A stretch of 64,000 nt of DNA from Ehretia macrophylla (Eukaryota; Streptophyta; Magnoliopsida; Boraginales; Ehretiaceae), in NCBI GenBank assembly GCA_037974665.1, contig CM075780.1, positions 52,369,594 through 52,433,593 on the forward strand. The letters run 5' to 3'. The notes beneath the pieces were generated by a model. That model made no database searches, was not told where the DNA came from, and was given only the letters and a program-made list of their open reading frames with translations. Of the stretch, positions 49,565 through 61,783 are shown piece after piece (position 1 is the first letter of the stretch; each line of letters starts with the position of its first letter). Both the position numbers and the translations under genes were made by a program.

Positions 49565-50845
49565 TGTTGTCCCTTAATTAAACCTAAGAGGGGGGGGGGG
49601 GGGTGGTGGTGAATTAGATTATATAGGCAATAGTACTACTTTTTTGATTAGTCAATATACTAGCAATGATTAATCAAAAACAATCTTAAATAGAAATGCA
49701 CTCTAACAATATAAAATGTGAGTGAGACAATTTATCAAACACTTGGTGTGCAAAAAATAATGCAAAGAGAGAGTTGAAAGAAAGAGATTGCAAATCGTGA
49801 TTTTAGCGTGGTTCGGCCTCCGCCTAAGTCCACGACCTAAGCTTCCCGCTTAGGATTTCAACAATCTTCACTATGCTGGCTCTTCAAATGTTGGTGAGTC
49901 CACAAACTAACTACAATGGTAGTTCAAGCTTTACAATAGAAAAACAACTCTTCTCAATACAAAGCTTTCACTCCAACACATTTAACAATGAAATCTTTCC
50001 TTTCAAAGTGTTTAACTCTCTCTTTTGATAAGTGTTTGAGAATCATAATAAAAGCCTTCTTTTAGGGTAGATGAATACAATGAATCTTTCTCTCTCAATA
50101 TTGTTCACAAATTCTTGCTCAAGTATAGCTCAATGATGATTCAAACCTTAAGATGATGAAAGAACTCAAAAGTAAATGCTTTGAATCAATACCTTCAAAT
50201 TTTACAGTTGAGAGCACTTAATAGAGCTGAAAAAATGGTGTCATTAATGCTCCCAACGTTCACAAACGACTATATTTTGAATCAACATTTTTGGCCCGAC
50301 CGATCGACCTCTATTTGCCGGTCGACCGGTCAAGAGACCTTCATCCGGTGGACAAGTCTCGGGCGGACGACCCTTGTTTGCCGGTCAACCGATCGAGAGA
50401 CCCTCGTCCGGTGGACAGGTCTCTGGCGGACGACCCTTTGGCTGTCGGTCGACCGGTTGCCGAGGGGTTGTCCGGTGAAACCAAGACTGTTAGGATTAAG
50501 TTCTTTTAAAATGATTCTTTTGAACAAATTTTGTAAGGTACAAAAATACACATTTAAAAAACGTTATTTGAGAATCACTATTGAGCATATACTATTTACA
50601 AGTCCCAAAAACCCTAGTCAAGTCCCAACCGGTACCCCTTATGACTTCCGTCTCAATCCTTATAACTCCATCTTCATTCTTCGAATCTTCTCCTTAAGTT
50701 GATGGATGTTCTTCTTCCTTCTCTAGCTCGATAATCTTGAAGTCGGAGTCAAACTTGATTCATCTTTGCTTTTGCACAAACTCATTAAACACATTTATGG
50801 TTTGTGATCATCAAAACCAAGATTTAGAAGCCTTTTAGGCTAACA
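49565..50845 (-). repeat. 5' LTR of the Sirevirus-like element
   Basis: The LTR is 1281 bp. It contains a G run near 49590-49604 and the GC-rich repeat block at about 50295-50485, parallel to the 3' LTR. Open frames through the block come from the repeat and not from a gene. Confidence 0.9.
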
Positions 50846-50850
50846 ATATG

Positions 50851-52504
50851 AGATGCTACGCTTATAGAACTTATTGGTTAGGTGCTGTATAGTGTTAATA
50901 AGTGTTGTATAGTGTTTCTACTTATATGAATTATCATTGCTATGTATGTGTTAGTTATTATACTATTGTCTTTGAGTAATACTTAGAACATTAAAGAATG
51001 TTGCACATGTGATCACTTGAGTTATCTGTTGTATAAATAATGATTAGAATGCATGTTGAACAATGAAATATATTGTTAGTTATGTGAATTAAAGGGAATC
51101 AAATAGTGTTGGATAAATTAATGGCTTTATGAACTAGCTTTAGTTGAGAATAAGAAATCACTTCTTATGCATATAGTTAATTGTATTAGGTAGTGATAAT
51201 TGAAGGGAATTGATACTTTTGGAGAATATTGAGGGAATCTTGGCTTAATTAGAGCAGGTTTGGCTTCCTAAAAGGTGATGGATCATTTCTATGTGCATTC
51301 TAAGTGTCTTATCTTGTTATATGCTAAATGTTCGATACTAAGTGATTTAAGTATTTTAGTTGGATTAGTTTAGCAATTATAGACTAATGAATGTATCATA
51401 TTTCATCGTATGGGTTGATTGATGTTGTGTGTGCTTGAGGACAACCTCTTTTGTGGTCCTCCTTGTTTGTATATCGACTTATTTTGTTATATTGTTATTA
51501 TTATTGCTTCCTGTGTTATCGAGTCAATGGTTGTGCAACCTTATCGTCGGAGCGGATACGATGGGCCTCTTTGGGTGGCATCAGGCTTGCCAGGGTTGGT
51601 TGCTCTAGCTCCGTGCCCTATTTCCTCACTCGCCTGGTCCGGAGATTGTCAGGGGGTGTTGGGTTGTAGGATTGCGTACATCCGAAGTACCCTTTGGTGT
51701 TTGGGATGCCGGCATATCATGATCAAGTCATGGTTTGTGGATCGAGAATCGAAGACTTGGAGTGATAAGGGTTATCGATCATATCCTTTTTAAAGTGTGG
51801 TATTAGAATTGTTATCCATTGTTTATTTATTGTATTAAATGTGTTAAGTTGCTGCATTGCATGAACCCCCAGTATACTATTCCTGTTTCCCCTTTCGCAC
51901 TGAATATACATGTTGTATACTCACCCTCGTTTTTAACACCTTTCAGGTTTAGTGCTATCAGAAGTAGAAAAGAAGGCTCGAGAGTTTCATGATTGATTAT
52001 GCTGGCTTACGTGGATTGTCATTGAATACAGTTTTGTAATTATAAAGTTAAATTTAGAATGTATTGATAGTTGTGAATAGCTTGTAATGTTGTAATAACT
52101 TGTAATCTTTACTTTATTGTCTAGTAGTTGCATGCTTGCATGTTTTGACTGATTGACGAACTTAAATTATAAGAAAGAAAACTAGTTAATATTAGAGTGG
52201 TATGATAAGGGAGATTATAATCATAAACCTTTAACTGTTAATGATTGCATGCTTGTATGTTTGATGTTTATGTTAGTCTAAGGCTCGGATGGCTTTGAGA
52301 CGGGGCATAGTTGGAGTTGGAGTTGTATGAGAATGATGTGGGTTATATTTGTGGCTTTATTTACTGTTTACAGGTATCCAGTTAGTCCTATAAATAGGGG
52401 AAACTTCATCCGTTTTTCCTAAATTTTGTGACCAGGTTTGGTATTGGGATGAGTATAGATTATTTAATAGAACTTATGGTCTCGTGAGGGGCTGGGGTAT
52501 TACA
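50851..52504 (+). repeat. 3' LTR of the LARD-type element, right part
   Basis: It continues the LTR after the copia insertion, aligning with about 36261-37891, and ends at TATTACA before the GTTAC duplication. Confidence 0.88.
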
Positions 52505-52509
52505 GTTAC

Positions 52510-55500
52510 AACCCTTAGGAGTGGGATGAAAATATATAACCATGTTAGGGAAAAGAGTAAAAATGTTCTTGAAGAAATAGAGGAAAATGTTAAAATTGAG
52601 GAACAGAAAGATAGTGACAATGACTCCCAAGTGGTAGAGCCCATAGTTGAAAACTTATCTTAAGTATCATTTCCTACAACCTTGACTCAACTAAAGCCTA
52701 GTGAGGATCTTAAAAACCTTAAGGTCTTAGAACACTTGAAAGATATTAAGATTAATCTACCACTAGTAGAAGTGATCCAGCAAATTCTAGCTTATGCCAA
52801 ATTCTTGAAAGACTTATGTGTCAGAAAGAGATGGACTACTTACATACCAAAAAGGGTTAGGCTTACTGAAAAGGTTAGCAACATTTGCACTAGAGGATTG
52901 CCCCCAAAGTTTAGTGATCCAAGATCTTTCACCATCTCCTATATAATTGAGGATCAACGGATAAAAAATGCTTTAGTTGACTTGGGATCTAGTGTTAACC
53001 TTATTCCCCACACTATCTATCAGAGATTGAGATTAGGAGAATTGACGCCAACTAATGTAACCCTCCAATTAGCGGATAGATCTTAAAGATGAGACAAAAG
53101 AATAGTGGATGATATGCTTGTGAGAGTTGGGGAATTTTTATTCCCTGTTGATTTTATTGTGCTAGACATGGACTCAGATCCTAATAATAGAAATTCCATT
53201 CCCATCTTCTGAGGCAGACCATTCTTAGCAACAATTGATACTGTTATCTATTGCAGGACGGGCATGATTGAGTTAACATTTAGGAATATGCGTACTAAGC
53301 TAAAGGTAGCAGATATGGCCAATAGGATGAACCGAGACGAGGAGGAAGAATATTTTCATGTAGATATTCTTGACACATGTATAGATGAACATGCCCAGTC
53401 ACTCTAGACTCCTAAGGAAAAAATTAGAGAGATGGAACGACTCTTATTTGATTGTGACATTTCACCTAAAATTGTCGCCTCTACATCCCTTATGACCGAT
53501 CTGAGTGAATCAGACTAGGTCACGATTTCTTTCTCTAAAGATCCTGATAGCCCTACAATTGAGCCTCCACCAACATTGGAGCTCAAATCATTGCCCGAGC
53601 ACCTTAAGTATGCCTACTTAGGCCCCGATGAGAGCATTCCAGTTATCATTGCCTCAAATTTGACCACTGAGCCTGAGAAAAAACTCTTAGAGGTCTTGAG
53701 TACTCATAAGAAGGCGACATGATGGACACTCGCTGATTTAAAAGAAATTGATCCCTCTGTGTGCATGCATAGGTTTCACCTCAAAGAGAGAGTTACTCCT
53801 TTTCGAGAGTTTTAAAGGAGACTGAACCCGAAAATAGGCGACGTTGTCCATAAAAAGGTGATCAAGTTACTCAATGCAGTTATTATTTACCCAGTTTCTG
53901 ATAGCCCTTGGATGAGTCCGATAGAAATGGTACCGAAGAAATCTAGGATTACAGTGATCCCAAATGAGATAGGTGAGTTTATTCCTACCTGCACCACTAC
54001 AGGATGACACGTGTGCATTGATTACAACAAGCTCAACTCCAAGACTCGAAAATACCATTTCCTTCTACTTTTCCTTGACTCGATCTTAGATAAAGTAGCC
54101 GGACATGGCTACTATTGTTTCTTAGATTGGTATGCGGGTTATAATCAGGTTGCTATGTTTCTTGAGGATCAATAAAAGACCATATTTACCTGTCCTTACG
54201 GGACATTCGCCTTTCGCCCCATGCCATTTGGGTTATGCAATGCGTTAGCCACATTACAGAAGTGTATGATGGCAATTTTCTCTGACATGATTGAGAAATA
54301 CTTAGAGGTTTTTATGGATGACTTCTTGGTCTTCGGATTAACTTTTGAGGAGTGCCTCACACACCTTTCACTAGTCCTGGAGCGTTGTATTAAGATGAAC
54401 TTGGTGCTTAGTTAGGAGAAGAGCCATTTGATGGTTAGGCGAGGAATCATTTTGGGTCATGTAATATCTTAGGATGAAATCCATGTGGACCCAACTAAGG
54501 TTGAATTAATAGAGAAACTCCTCGTATCCAGAACGGTGTCGGACATTAGATATTTCCTGACCATGTCTGTTTCTATCGGTGTTTCATCAAAGATTTCAGC
54601 CATAGTGCTTGACCCCTCTCGAATCTCGTAGCCCATGATACTCTATTCCATTTCGATGATAAATGTACTCAGGCTTTTAAGAAGCTGAAGTCTTTACTTT
54701 TCTCAACGCCTATTATCCAGCCTCCCGATTACAGTCTCCCTTTTGAAATTATATGTGATGCTTCAGATTATACAGTAGGAACTGTTTTGGGACATCGAAG
54801 GCATAGGCTGCCTCATATGATCTACTATGCTTGCAAAACCTTGGATGAATCTTAATGAAATTATACTACCACCAAAAAGGAATTGCTAGTTGTAGTCTTC
54901 TCCCTTGACAAGTTCTGGTCGTACATCTTAGGCTCTAAAGTGATAATATTTACGAATCATGCTGCCCTGCGATACTTACTTACTAAACGGGATGCTAAGC
55001 CTCGTTTGATCCGTTGGTTACTATTACTTTAGGAGTTTGACTTAGATATCAGAGACACGAAGAGAAGTGAAAATTTGGTTGTTGACCACTTATCATGTCT
55101 TATTCGTGATTCTCCCATTGGCTATCTTCCATTTAATGATACCTTTCCTGATAAGCAGTTCTTTATTGTCTCACATTGGACCCCTTGGTTCCCCCATTTT
55201 GTCAATTACTTGACAGCCCAAGAGTTTCCAACTCATTGGGGAAAAAGAGAGAAAGAACATTTTATGGCACAGGTGAAGTAGTTCATCTGGGAAGATCCAT
55301 ATTTGTATAAGAACTGTGCCGATCAAGTAATAATAAGATGCAATCGGATGAAGAATTTGATTGTATACTCCAGTTTTGCCACTTTGAAGCGTGTGGTGGC
55401 TATTTTAGAGGTAAGAGGACTGCTGCCAAGGTCCTTCAGAGTGGTTCTTTTGGCCCACTTTATTTAGAGATGCCCAACAATTCTGTAAGAAATGCCCTGG

Positions 55501-56280
55501 ATGTCAACAATTTGGGTCCACCTCTAGAAAAACATGATGCCCCTATTACCTATTTTAATTTCTAATATATTCGATGTGTGAGGTATTGACTTCATGGGTC
55601 ATTTTTCTCCTTCATTTGGGTATACCTATATTCTTGTGGCTGTGGACTACGTGTCCAAATGGGTAGAGGCAGTGGCGACTCGAACCAACGATCACAAAGT
55701 TGGGGTCAAGTTCATTAAGGAAATATATTTTCTCGGTTCGGGGTGCCTCGTGTACTCTTGAGTGACGGGGGATAACATTTTCGTCATCAGACACTTGAGG
55801 GACTATTGAAGAACTATTTAGTCCGACACAAGATTGCTACACCTTATCACCCGCAGACAAGTGGGCAAGTGGAAGTATCGAAGCGGGAGATAAAGTCAAT
55901 TTTGCAGAAAACGGTTAGGCTCGATCACAAAGATTGGTCAAGTTGTCTATACAATGCATTGTGGACCTACTGTACAGCCTTTAAGACTCCCATTGGCATG
56001 TCCCCATATAGATTAGTGTACGGTAAGGCTTGCTACCTCCTTGTTGAACTTGAGCATAAAGTTTATTGGGCTATTAAAGCCCTAAACTTTGACATGCGGC
56101 AAACAGGTAAGAGTAGGAGATTGGCCTTAAGTGAGTTGAAAGAACTCCGCTTTGAAGCTTATGAAAATGCCAAACTTTACAAGGAGAGAATGAAGAAACT
56201 TTATGATAAATCTATTCTGAGAAAAACCTTCTCTTCTTCTGATAACTCCAAACTAAAGTTCTTCCTAAGCAAGTTATGAA
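52510..56280 (+). pseudogene. Ty3 pol (protease, reverse transcriptase, RNase H, integrase), disrupted
   Basis: The protease has NALVDLGSSVNLIPHTIY (about 52970-53020), with DLGSS as is usual for Athila/Tat. The reverse transcriptase runs about 53750-54560 with PYGTFAFRPMPFGLCNA and the box VFMDDFLVFG. RNase H (about 54730-55110) has IICDASDYTVG and [13 protein letters not shown]. Integrase (about 55340-56280) has the core HFSPSFGYTYILVAVDYVSKW and [16 protein letters not shown]. Together these copy and insert the element. More than ten stops and several frameshifts break the frame; the longest open piece is the integrase part at 55806-56279. It is dead and old. Confidence 0.87.
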
Positions 56281-56294
56281 CTAGGTGGGACGAA

Positions 56295-56650
56295 CCCTAC
56301 GAGGTGCTTGACTCTTCTGGAGCTATCAAGATTAAGCACCTTACAAATGGGCGAGTTCTCACAATCAATGGTCAGCGATTGAAACATGCATTTGATCCAA
56401 ACTCGTTCCCTCCCTACGAGGTGCTTGAAGCATACTCTTCTGGAGCTATCAAGATTAGTCACCTTACAAATGGGTGAGTTCTTACAATCAATGGTTAGCA
56501 ATTGAAACATGCATTTGATCCAAACTCGTTCCCTCCCTACGAGGTGCTTGAAGCATACTCTTCTGGAGCTATCAAGATTAAGCACCTCATAGATGGGCAA
56601 GTTCTCACAGTTATGGTCAGCAATTGAAACATGCATTTGATCTAAACTCG
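56295..56650 (+). repeat. Three tandem 123-bp units at the integrase end
   Basis: Units start with CCCTACGAGGTGCTTG at 56295 (first unit 117 bp, lacking 6 bp), 56412 and 56535. The period of 123 bp equals 41 codons and keeps the frame of the integrase tail (PYEVLEAYSSGAIKIKHL in units two and three). Confidence 0.88.
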
Positions 56651-58268
56651 GTCCCTTATGAAGTTGAATCTTTGGAGCTTCGAGATCCCACTTACCTTAC
56701 CTAAGTAAGGATTTTGCCGAGCTGACAATATTAAACTTAGCGCTCCTAGGAGGCAACCTAGATTTTTCATATTTTCTCAGTATGATAGTTATTTTCCGTG
56801 ACTGAAATTCTTTTTGATTTCTCCCCTACACTTTTTGTTTAGAATTACTCAAGTTAACTAACCATTTTTATTGTGTTGATGATAATCTTAAACGGTTATG
56901 TCTACTGATCTTTTTTGAGTTTGCAACATGATCTGTCTTTTGATAAAGACAATAGACACATTCTTTTGCATCAACATTGATTGACATTGCTACACATCAA
57001 GTAAGCTCTTTTCTTATTTCTTTATTTCCCTTTATACCAGATCAACATGTGTTGACAAGTAAGCAAACCATAGGTTTAGGATGTGGCATTTGTCTATGTG
57101 TTGTTACTTGCATATTGCACTCTCCTATGTATTGCATTGTCATTTGTTTGAGGACAAGAAAACTTTCGATGCGGGAGCGCAGATTGAATTTCATGATAAT
57201 TTTGTTTTCAAAAATATGTAAGGAACACACCATTTTGATAACCATTTTTCATGAGAAAGAGTAATTTGCCACCTTACTTGTTTGTTGGAAGATGATTTAG
57301 ATAATTTGAGAGCTTGTGTTTTTAGCTAAGTAATGTGAAAAACTCTAAGGAATGTCTAAAGAAAAACTTTGAATTACTGTATTCATGAGTTAACTTAATT
57401 GTTATTATTTTCTTCAATTTATGGATATATGAATTTGAGAAGAATGAGATATGATTACCCTGTGTTATGAAAAATTTATTATGATTGAAACCTGAACCCA
57501 GATGCCATGTCAGTATGTAATGTTCTATATGTAATGTTTTATTACTCTCTTCTATATAGTAAAAAAAAAGAATAGATGTATATATCTTTACTTTTACGCA
57601 TTCATGGTGTAAATCTCTAAGCACCACTATCCTAACACTTCATCATTATCATTCGGGATATGTGTTATGGTGTAAGGTTTCGAGCCTAGATATCTCGAGT
57701 GATTAAGGCATGTAGGGGTCCCTCTAAAACCTGACAACCTCAGCCAATTGGCTGGGGATTGTTGGCTTCAAAACCCGCTACATGGGATATTCAAAAAGCA
57801 AAAAGAAACTGAGCACTAAAAAGAGATAGTATGAATTGTTCTTTTATTTTGGAAAATGTAAAAAGGGTGAAGATATGATCAAGGGTTTGATTAACAAATG
57901 GGTATAAATATCAAAGTGTAGTCTGTTTATATATCCCGAAAGTTGGGAATTTGTTTGAACTTAATTTGCGTAGTTTTTTTCTAAATCCATACTCTGAAAC
58001 AATCTATAGATCATTTCCGAAAGAGTAGCTATTTTTGAAAACTATATAAAGGTTCTTTTGTTGTTTTCGTCATTAACTTGTGAACTTGGTAAGAATGGCG
58101 AATTGCATTTCTCAGAATCTTTTTTTGAAAAATATGACAAAGGGATAGAGTGGGTAGTATTCATCTGTTTTCAAATTTGACTTGCAAATTTTTTAGGTTT
58201 CATTTTTGAGTCAATGTGTTTTAAAGCAGTCTTGTTTGAGGACAAATAAGGTTTAGGTTTGGGGATAT
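56651..58268 (+). other. Region between integrase and 3' LTR of the Ty3 element
   Basis: No env-like or other family is recognisable. The typical GTTTGAGGACAA stretch precedes the polypurine tract (about 58249-58264, AGGTTTAGGTTTGGGG), which abuts the 3' LTR. Confidence 0.65.
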
Positions 58269-59759
58269 TGATATATCTGTAATCGCAGCACTCAAACCAT
58301 TATATTTTTACTACACTTGCATCTTAACTTGAGAAATAAATATAAGACTTAATGCACTTTTGCTGCAATGTAGGATGATCTTGAAAGTGAAGAAACTAGA
58401 CGCAAAAACAAAGCAAAGTACAAGTCAAAGAGGTGAGGAACGATGGAGATTTGAGAATCAATGAAAAAAGACGAGCTTGTAGAAAAAAACATTGGCCAAA
58501 CCGAGTGCGAAAACGGACTCAGAACGTCAAAAAAAAAAAAACAAAGCCTTTGTCAACTTTTCGGTCAAAGTCAAAGCTTAAAAGTCAAAATTCTCAACAG
58601 CAGGGCGCTCAAGCGCACCTCAGCCGCACTCAAGTGCACCTCCTGCACTACCCAAACCGCCCACGTTGCAGAACATAATTGGACCACCAAAAGCACTCTC
58701 AAGTGCACCTCATCCGCGCTTGAGCGCACCGCTCAAACTGCAGCACGAAAATGGACCAACAGGAGCGCGCCGTCCACGCGCTCGAGCATGCCCAAAAAAT
58801 TCAGCCTAAAAATGCCCCTTAACCCTGGTGGTGCTGATATATAATTTTTGTTCAAAGTTTTATTTTATTTTATTTTTATTTTTATAGTTTTTATTTAAAT
58901 AGTAAGTTAGAGTTATTGAAATTTTTGTCAAACAAGAGGGAAATTCTGCCCGGGTAGCTCGTTTCTTTACTCTCTTTTATTTGTGTAGCTCGAATTTATT
59001 TTTAATGTTTGAGTAGATCTATTATCTAGGAGAGGATATTGTAAATGATGGTATTTTAATTTACGGTCTCGGATTCAGATAATTTGATTTCAATGCAATA
59101 TATGGCTTTCGTTATTCAATTCACTATTGTCTTTCATATACATTATACTTGTAGTTAATGTTATGCTTGCTTTACATTCGTGCTATATATCCGAGCTTTA
59201 ATAGTGAATCTATTGGTTGTACCATAGTTTCCATGAAGTTATAGGTTGTACCATAATTTCTACTTGTGAATCTGTTAATTGCTTAGTTTAGTTAAATCGT
59301 CCGGCTACTTTAAATTACAAGGACAAATCTATACTTCGACTAAATAAAAGACTCTTAGATAGAATATAATTAACATAGCGACTAGGACTTAATTAGACTT
59401 AGGAAATTAACTAGGTTAGGCTTGTAGCTTAATTCGAGTATTGAATCAGAGAATCCTGAACCCGAGCCTAGGTTAATTGCCTTATTGTATATCTGACCCC
59501 TAGATCATTTCCCTTGAATTTGACAAAATCGAACCTTAGTTTAGTTTACCTTATTTGCCTGACACTCCTATCCACTCACAAGCTGTCACATTTTTCACTT
59601 AAATACTTTCACATACTTGTTCACGAATTAACTTAGGAGCCTCCCTATAGATTCGACCCCGTACTCAAGCGCATTACACTACATTTATCTGTGCACTTGT
59701 GGGTTTTAAAACTTGGTTGAATTTTGCACACATTTTATACGCCGACTGACTAGCGATCA
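58269..59759 (+). repeat. 3' LTR of the Athila/Tat-like element
   Basis: The LTR is 1491 bp with intact TGATATATC opening and ...GCGATCA end. The TATA box of the 5' copy is changed here (TAAAAATG at 58807). Parts present at about 31885-31945 of the 5' LTR are missing. Confidence 0.88.
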
Positions 59760-59764
59760 CTCTC

Positions 59765-60434
59765 CCACGAGTGAAGATTCTCTCATAGTGGGCATTGTGT
59801 CATAGTGGAGATGAGCGGTAATCTGAACCCTTGGTGAACTTTGTATCATCTCAACTACACAAAATGATATGGATTATTCTTTTTTTATCACACAACTGTT
59901 TTTTTCTCTATCATCTCTCTACAAAATTGTCTTTTCTCTCTCTATTTTCTCTTGTCTCTCTTCTGAATTAAATAAGGAGGGATAAAACTTACACGCCTAT
60001 TTTGAGTCTCTTTTTTCTTATTTATCTTTTGCATTTAATTGTCCACCTAACAAGCATTTTCTCTTTCTTCACTTCAGCCGAGATACACGCCTATTTTAAG
60101 TCTCTTGCAAACACGTTCATTATAGTATTTCTTACGACATTAACCCAGGTTTGTAATCGAAATTTTGTTTTATCTTAATTTAGCTTTTCTATTTTTTTTC
60201 TTTCTTTGGTCATTATCTATTAGTGAGAAAAGATATGGGTCTAGGGATCATATCTACAAAAAAATATACGTGATGTTCAATCAGTAAAAAAATGGGTTTT
60301 AGTATTCTATGATACAAAAGCATTCAAGCTAAATTAACATTGTCTAAGAGTAATGACGACAACCAATAAGGTAAATTAACAATGTCTAGAGGAAACTCAA
60401 ACAAAGAGAAAGGAATTATCGCAAACAATTAAGA
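59765..60434. other. Intergenic sequence, no gene
   Basis: This is the right flank of the Ty3 nest and the 3' flank of the FAR1-like pseudogene. A CT-rich stretch lies about 59870-60090. Nothing else recognised. Confidence 0.45.
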
Positions 60435-61783
60435 TCAAGAGTATACTGATGACTTTTTAATATTTTTATTCAAATTTCTTTCCAATGAGCCAATTACTCG
60501 TTGTATCCCACGAGGACACGTGTTGGTCGATTCAGCAACTTCTTTTGCTCGATTATCTTGATCATTTGAATCAACATTAGCTGACTCAACTTCTTTATTG
60601 TGGCTTGACCCTTTAATTTGAACATTTTGAAGTACATCTTCAATGACAATCAATAATTTCTCAATTTCTCTCATACCTACATCGTAGGATTCTTCAATTT
60701 CAGATGCTCTACATGAAACCTTATATAAGAAATAATTTAATGACTTGTATCTCAGAGTTTGTACTCTTTTCAGATCAGGGTCAATAATGCGACCTTGCAT
60801 GTCATTTATATTCTCTAATCTAGCTACTTTTGTCCATCTTTTTAAAATATAATTGTCAGGTGTCTCCAGTGATGCTTGACTTCTTTTAAAACTTTAAACA
60901 TAAGACAACATAAGATACCTCGGATATGAAAAAATATGCAACTACATGATAGCATTCCATTTTCACATCTTGTAACTTAATGACATGAATTATACCTAGG
61001 GGAAAGAGATATAATGAAAAATGGACAATTTCCTTCCATACCTATCTTTTGAACATAAATATCAACAACCTTATGAAACTGCTTCACACATTTATCAAAG
61101 ATTTTTTGTGTGAAAATGCTACGAGTATGTTCCAACCACTTGCTTACTTTACTATGTTTGGCCACTTTATAAATTATATGATAACCTACTTCACGCTCTT
61201 TGTACTGTTTTCGTTCAATGAAACTCTCAAAGTAAGTGAAAATTTGAGTGAAACTATAATGTGACTTTAAATATTTTTTCAAGGTAGCATTGTTACACTC
61301 ACTCAATTGTGAGGTTTTCGTCCCAGCTGACCAATATTGCTTCACATGTGGCCAAGCCCATTTTTTTTTCTCAATTCAAATATCATTTTCATCCATGTAT
61401 TCTCCCTAAAATCATATTTATCTAACATGTTATTCCATTCAATAATCCAATTATCTTTCTCACCCGGTTCCTTAAAAAACCTCCCAAACACATTTCTAAC
61501 TCCACCTTCACCCTGGAAATAAGGTGACAAATACTTTATTGCATTTTGCATAATATTCCATTTACAGAGATGGTGAAATATGTCGGGCATAACCTCTTTC
61601 AAGGATTTTGCCACTACGGCATCTTGATTAGTCAAAATTATTTTGGGGTACTTGTACGACATGGCATGTAGAAAAGTCTCAAATAACCAAAAAAAAGATT
61701 CGACAGTTTTATCATACATTAGTGAAGCTCCAAAAATTGTAATTTCACGATAATGATTGAACCCCAAAAAATAACAAATGGCC
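60435..61783 (-). pseudogene. FAR1/FHY3-related (FRS, MULE-derived) protein, truncated and broken
   Basis: From the right: a MULE transposase core (FWLFETFLHAMSYKYPKIIL then TNQDAVVAKSLKEVMPDI), a middle part with SAGTKTSQLSECNNATLKKY, a SWIM finger (CSCIFFHIRGILC) at about 60900-60950, and a tail beginning YILKRWTKVARLENINDMQG. This order is that of FRS proteins, transcription regulators derived from Mutator-like transposases that act in the nucleus. The N-terminal FAR1 DNA-binding domain is missing because an LTR starts at 61784. Further damage: a frameshift at the A run 61360-61370, a TAA before the SWIM finger at about 60975, and a frameshift near 60885. An autonomous MULE origin is an alternative. 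The rest of the gene may lie beyond the right window edge. Confidence 0.8.

Larger units (their letters stand above)
41055..50845 (-). mobile_element. Sirevirus-like Ty1/copia retrotransposon with env-like ORF
   Basis: The 9.8-kb element is inserted on the minus strand in the LARD 3' LTR, with a perfect target duplication ATATG at 41050-41054 and 50846-50850. LTRs lie at 49565-50845 (5') and 41055-42343 (3'). The PBS TGGTATCAGAGC (49562-49551) and a polypurine tract (42358-42344) are intact. Order on the minus strand is gag, protease, integrase, reverse transcriptase, RNase H, then an extra ORF. Integrase before reverse transcriptase is diagnostic of copia. The extra 3' ORF, the gag type and the palindromic LTR repeats suit Sireviruses. 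All ORFs are broken and the reverse transcriptase active site is altered, so it cannot move by itself. Confidence 0.9.
34464..52504 (+). mobile_element. LARD-type LTR element with 3.4-kb LTRs, nested in the Ty3 element
   Basis: Direct target duplications GTTAC (34459-34463 and 52505-52509) are perfect. The LTRs open with TGTGACACCCGGCTCCC (first copy altered to TATGACGCCC) and close with GTGTTACA/GTATTACA. The PBS TGGTATCAGAGC (initiator tRNA-Met) lies at 37894-37905 and a purine tract (GAAGGAGGGGAGGA) directly precedes the 3' LTR. The interior, 37892-39240, is only 1349 bp and encodes nothing recognisable, so the element depended on another for proteins. Its ends resemble Tekay/Del-type Ty3 chromoviruses, a tentative link. 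Its 3' LTR is itself split by the copia element at 41055-50845. Confidence 0.88.
31214..59759 (+). mobile_element. Athila/Tat-like Ty3 retrotransposon, nested and broken
   Basis: LTRs at 31214-32740 and 58269-59759 are clear relatives. Target duplications CTTTC (31209-31213) and CTCTC (59760-59764) differ by one base. A PBS (TGGCGCCGTTGCTAGGGA, complementary to plant tRNA-Asp, at 32747) follows the 5' LTR and a purine-rich tract precedes the 3' LTR. Gag, protease, reverse transcriptase, RNase H and integrase lie in Ty3 order on the plus strand, all with stops. The AVTTLRSG segment after gag and the FMDD reverse transcriptase box suit the Athila/Tat group. It is interrupted at 34464-52504 by a second element. 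No env-like frame is recognisable after integrase. Without the insertions it would be about 10.5 kb. Confidence 0.9.

Noticed and set aside
58433-58844. Basic frames of 81 and 127 codons in the Ty3 3' LTR
   Set aside because: They are within the U3/TATA region of an LTR and are not kept open in the 5' copy.
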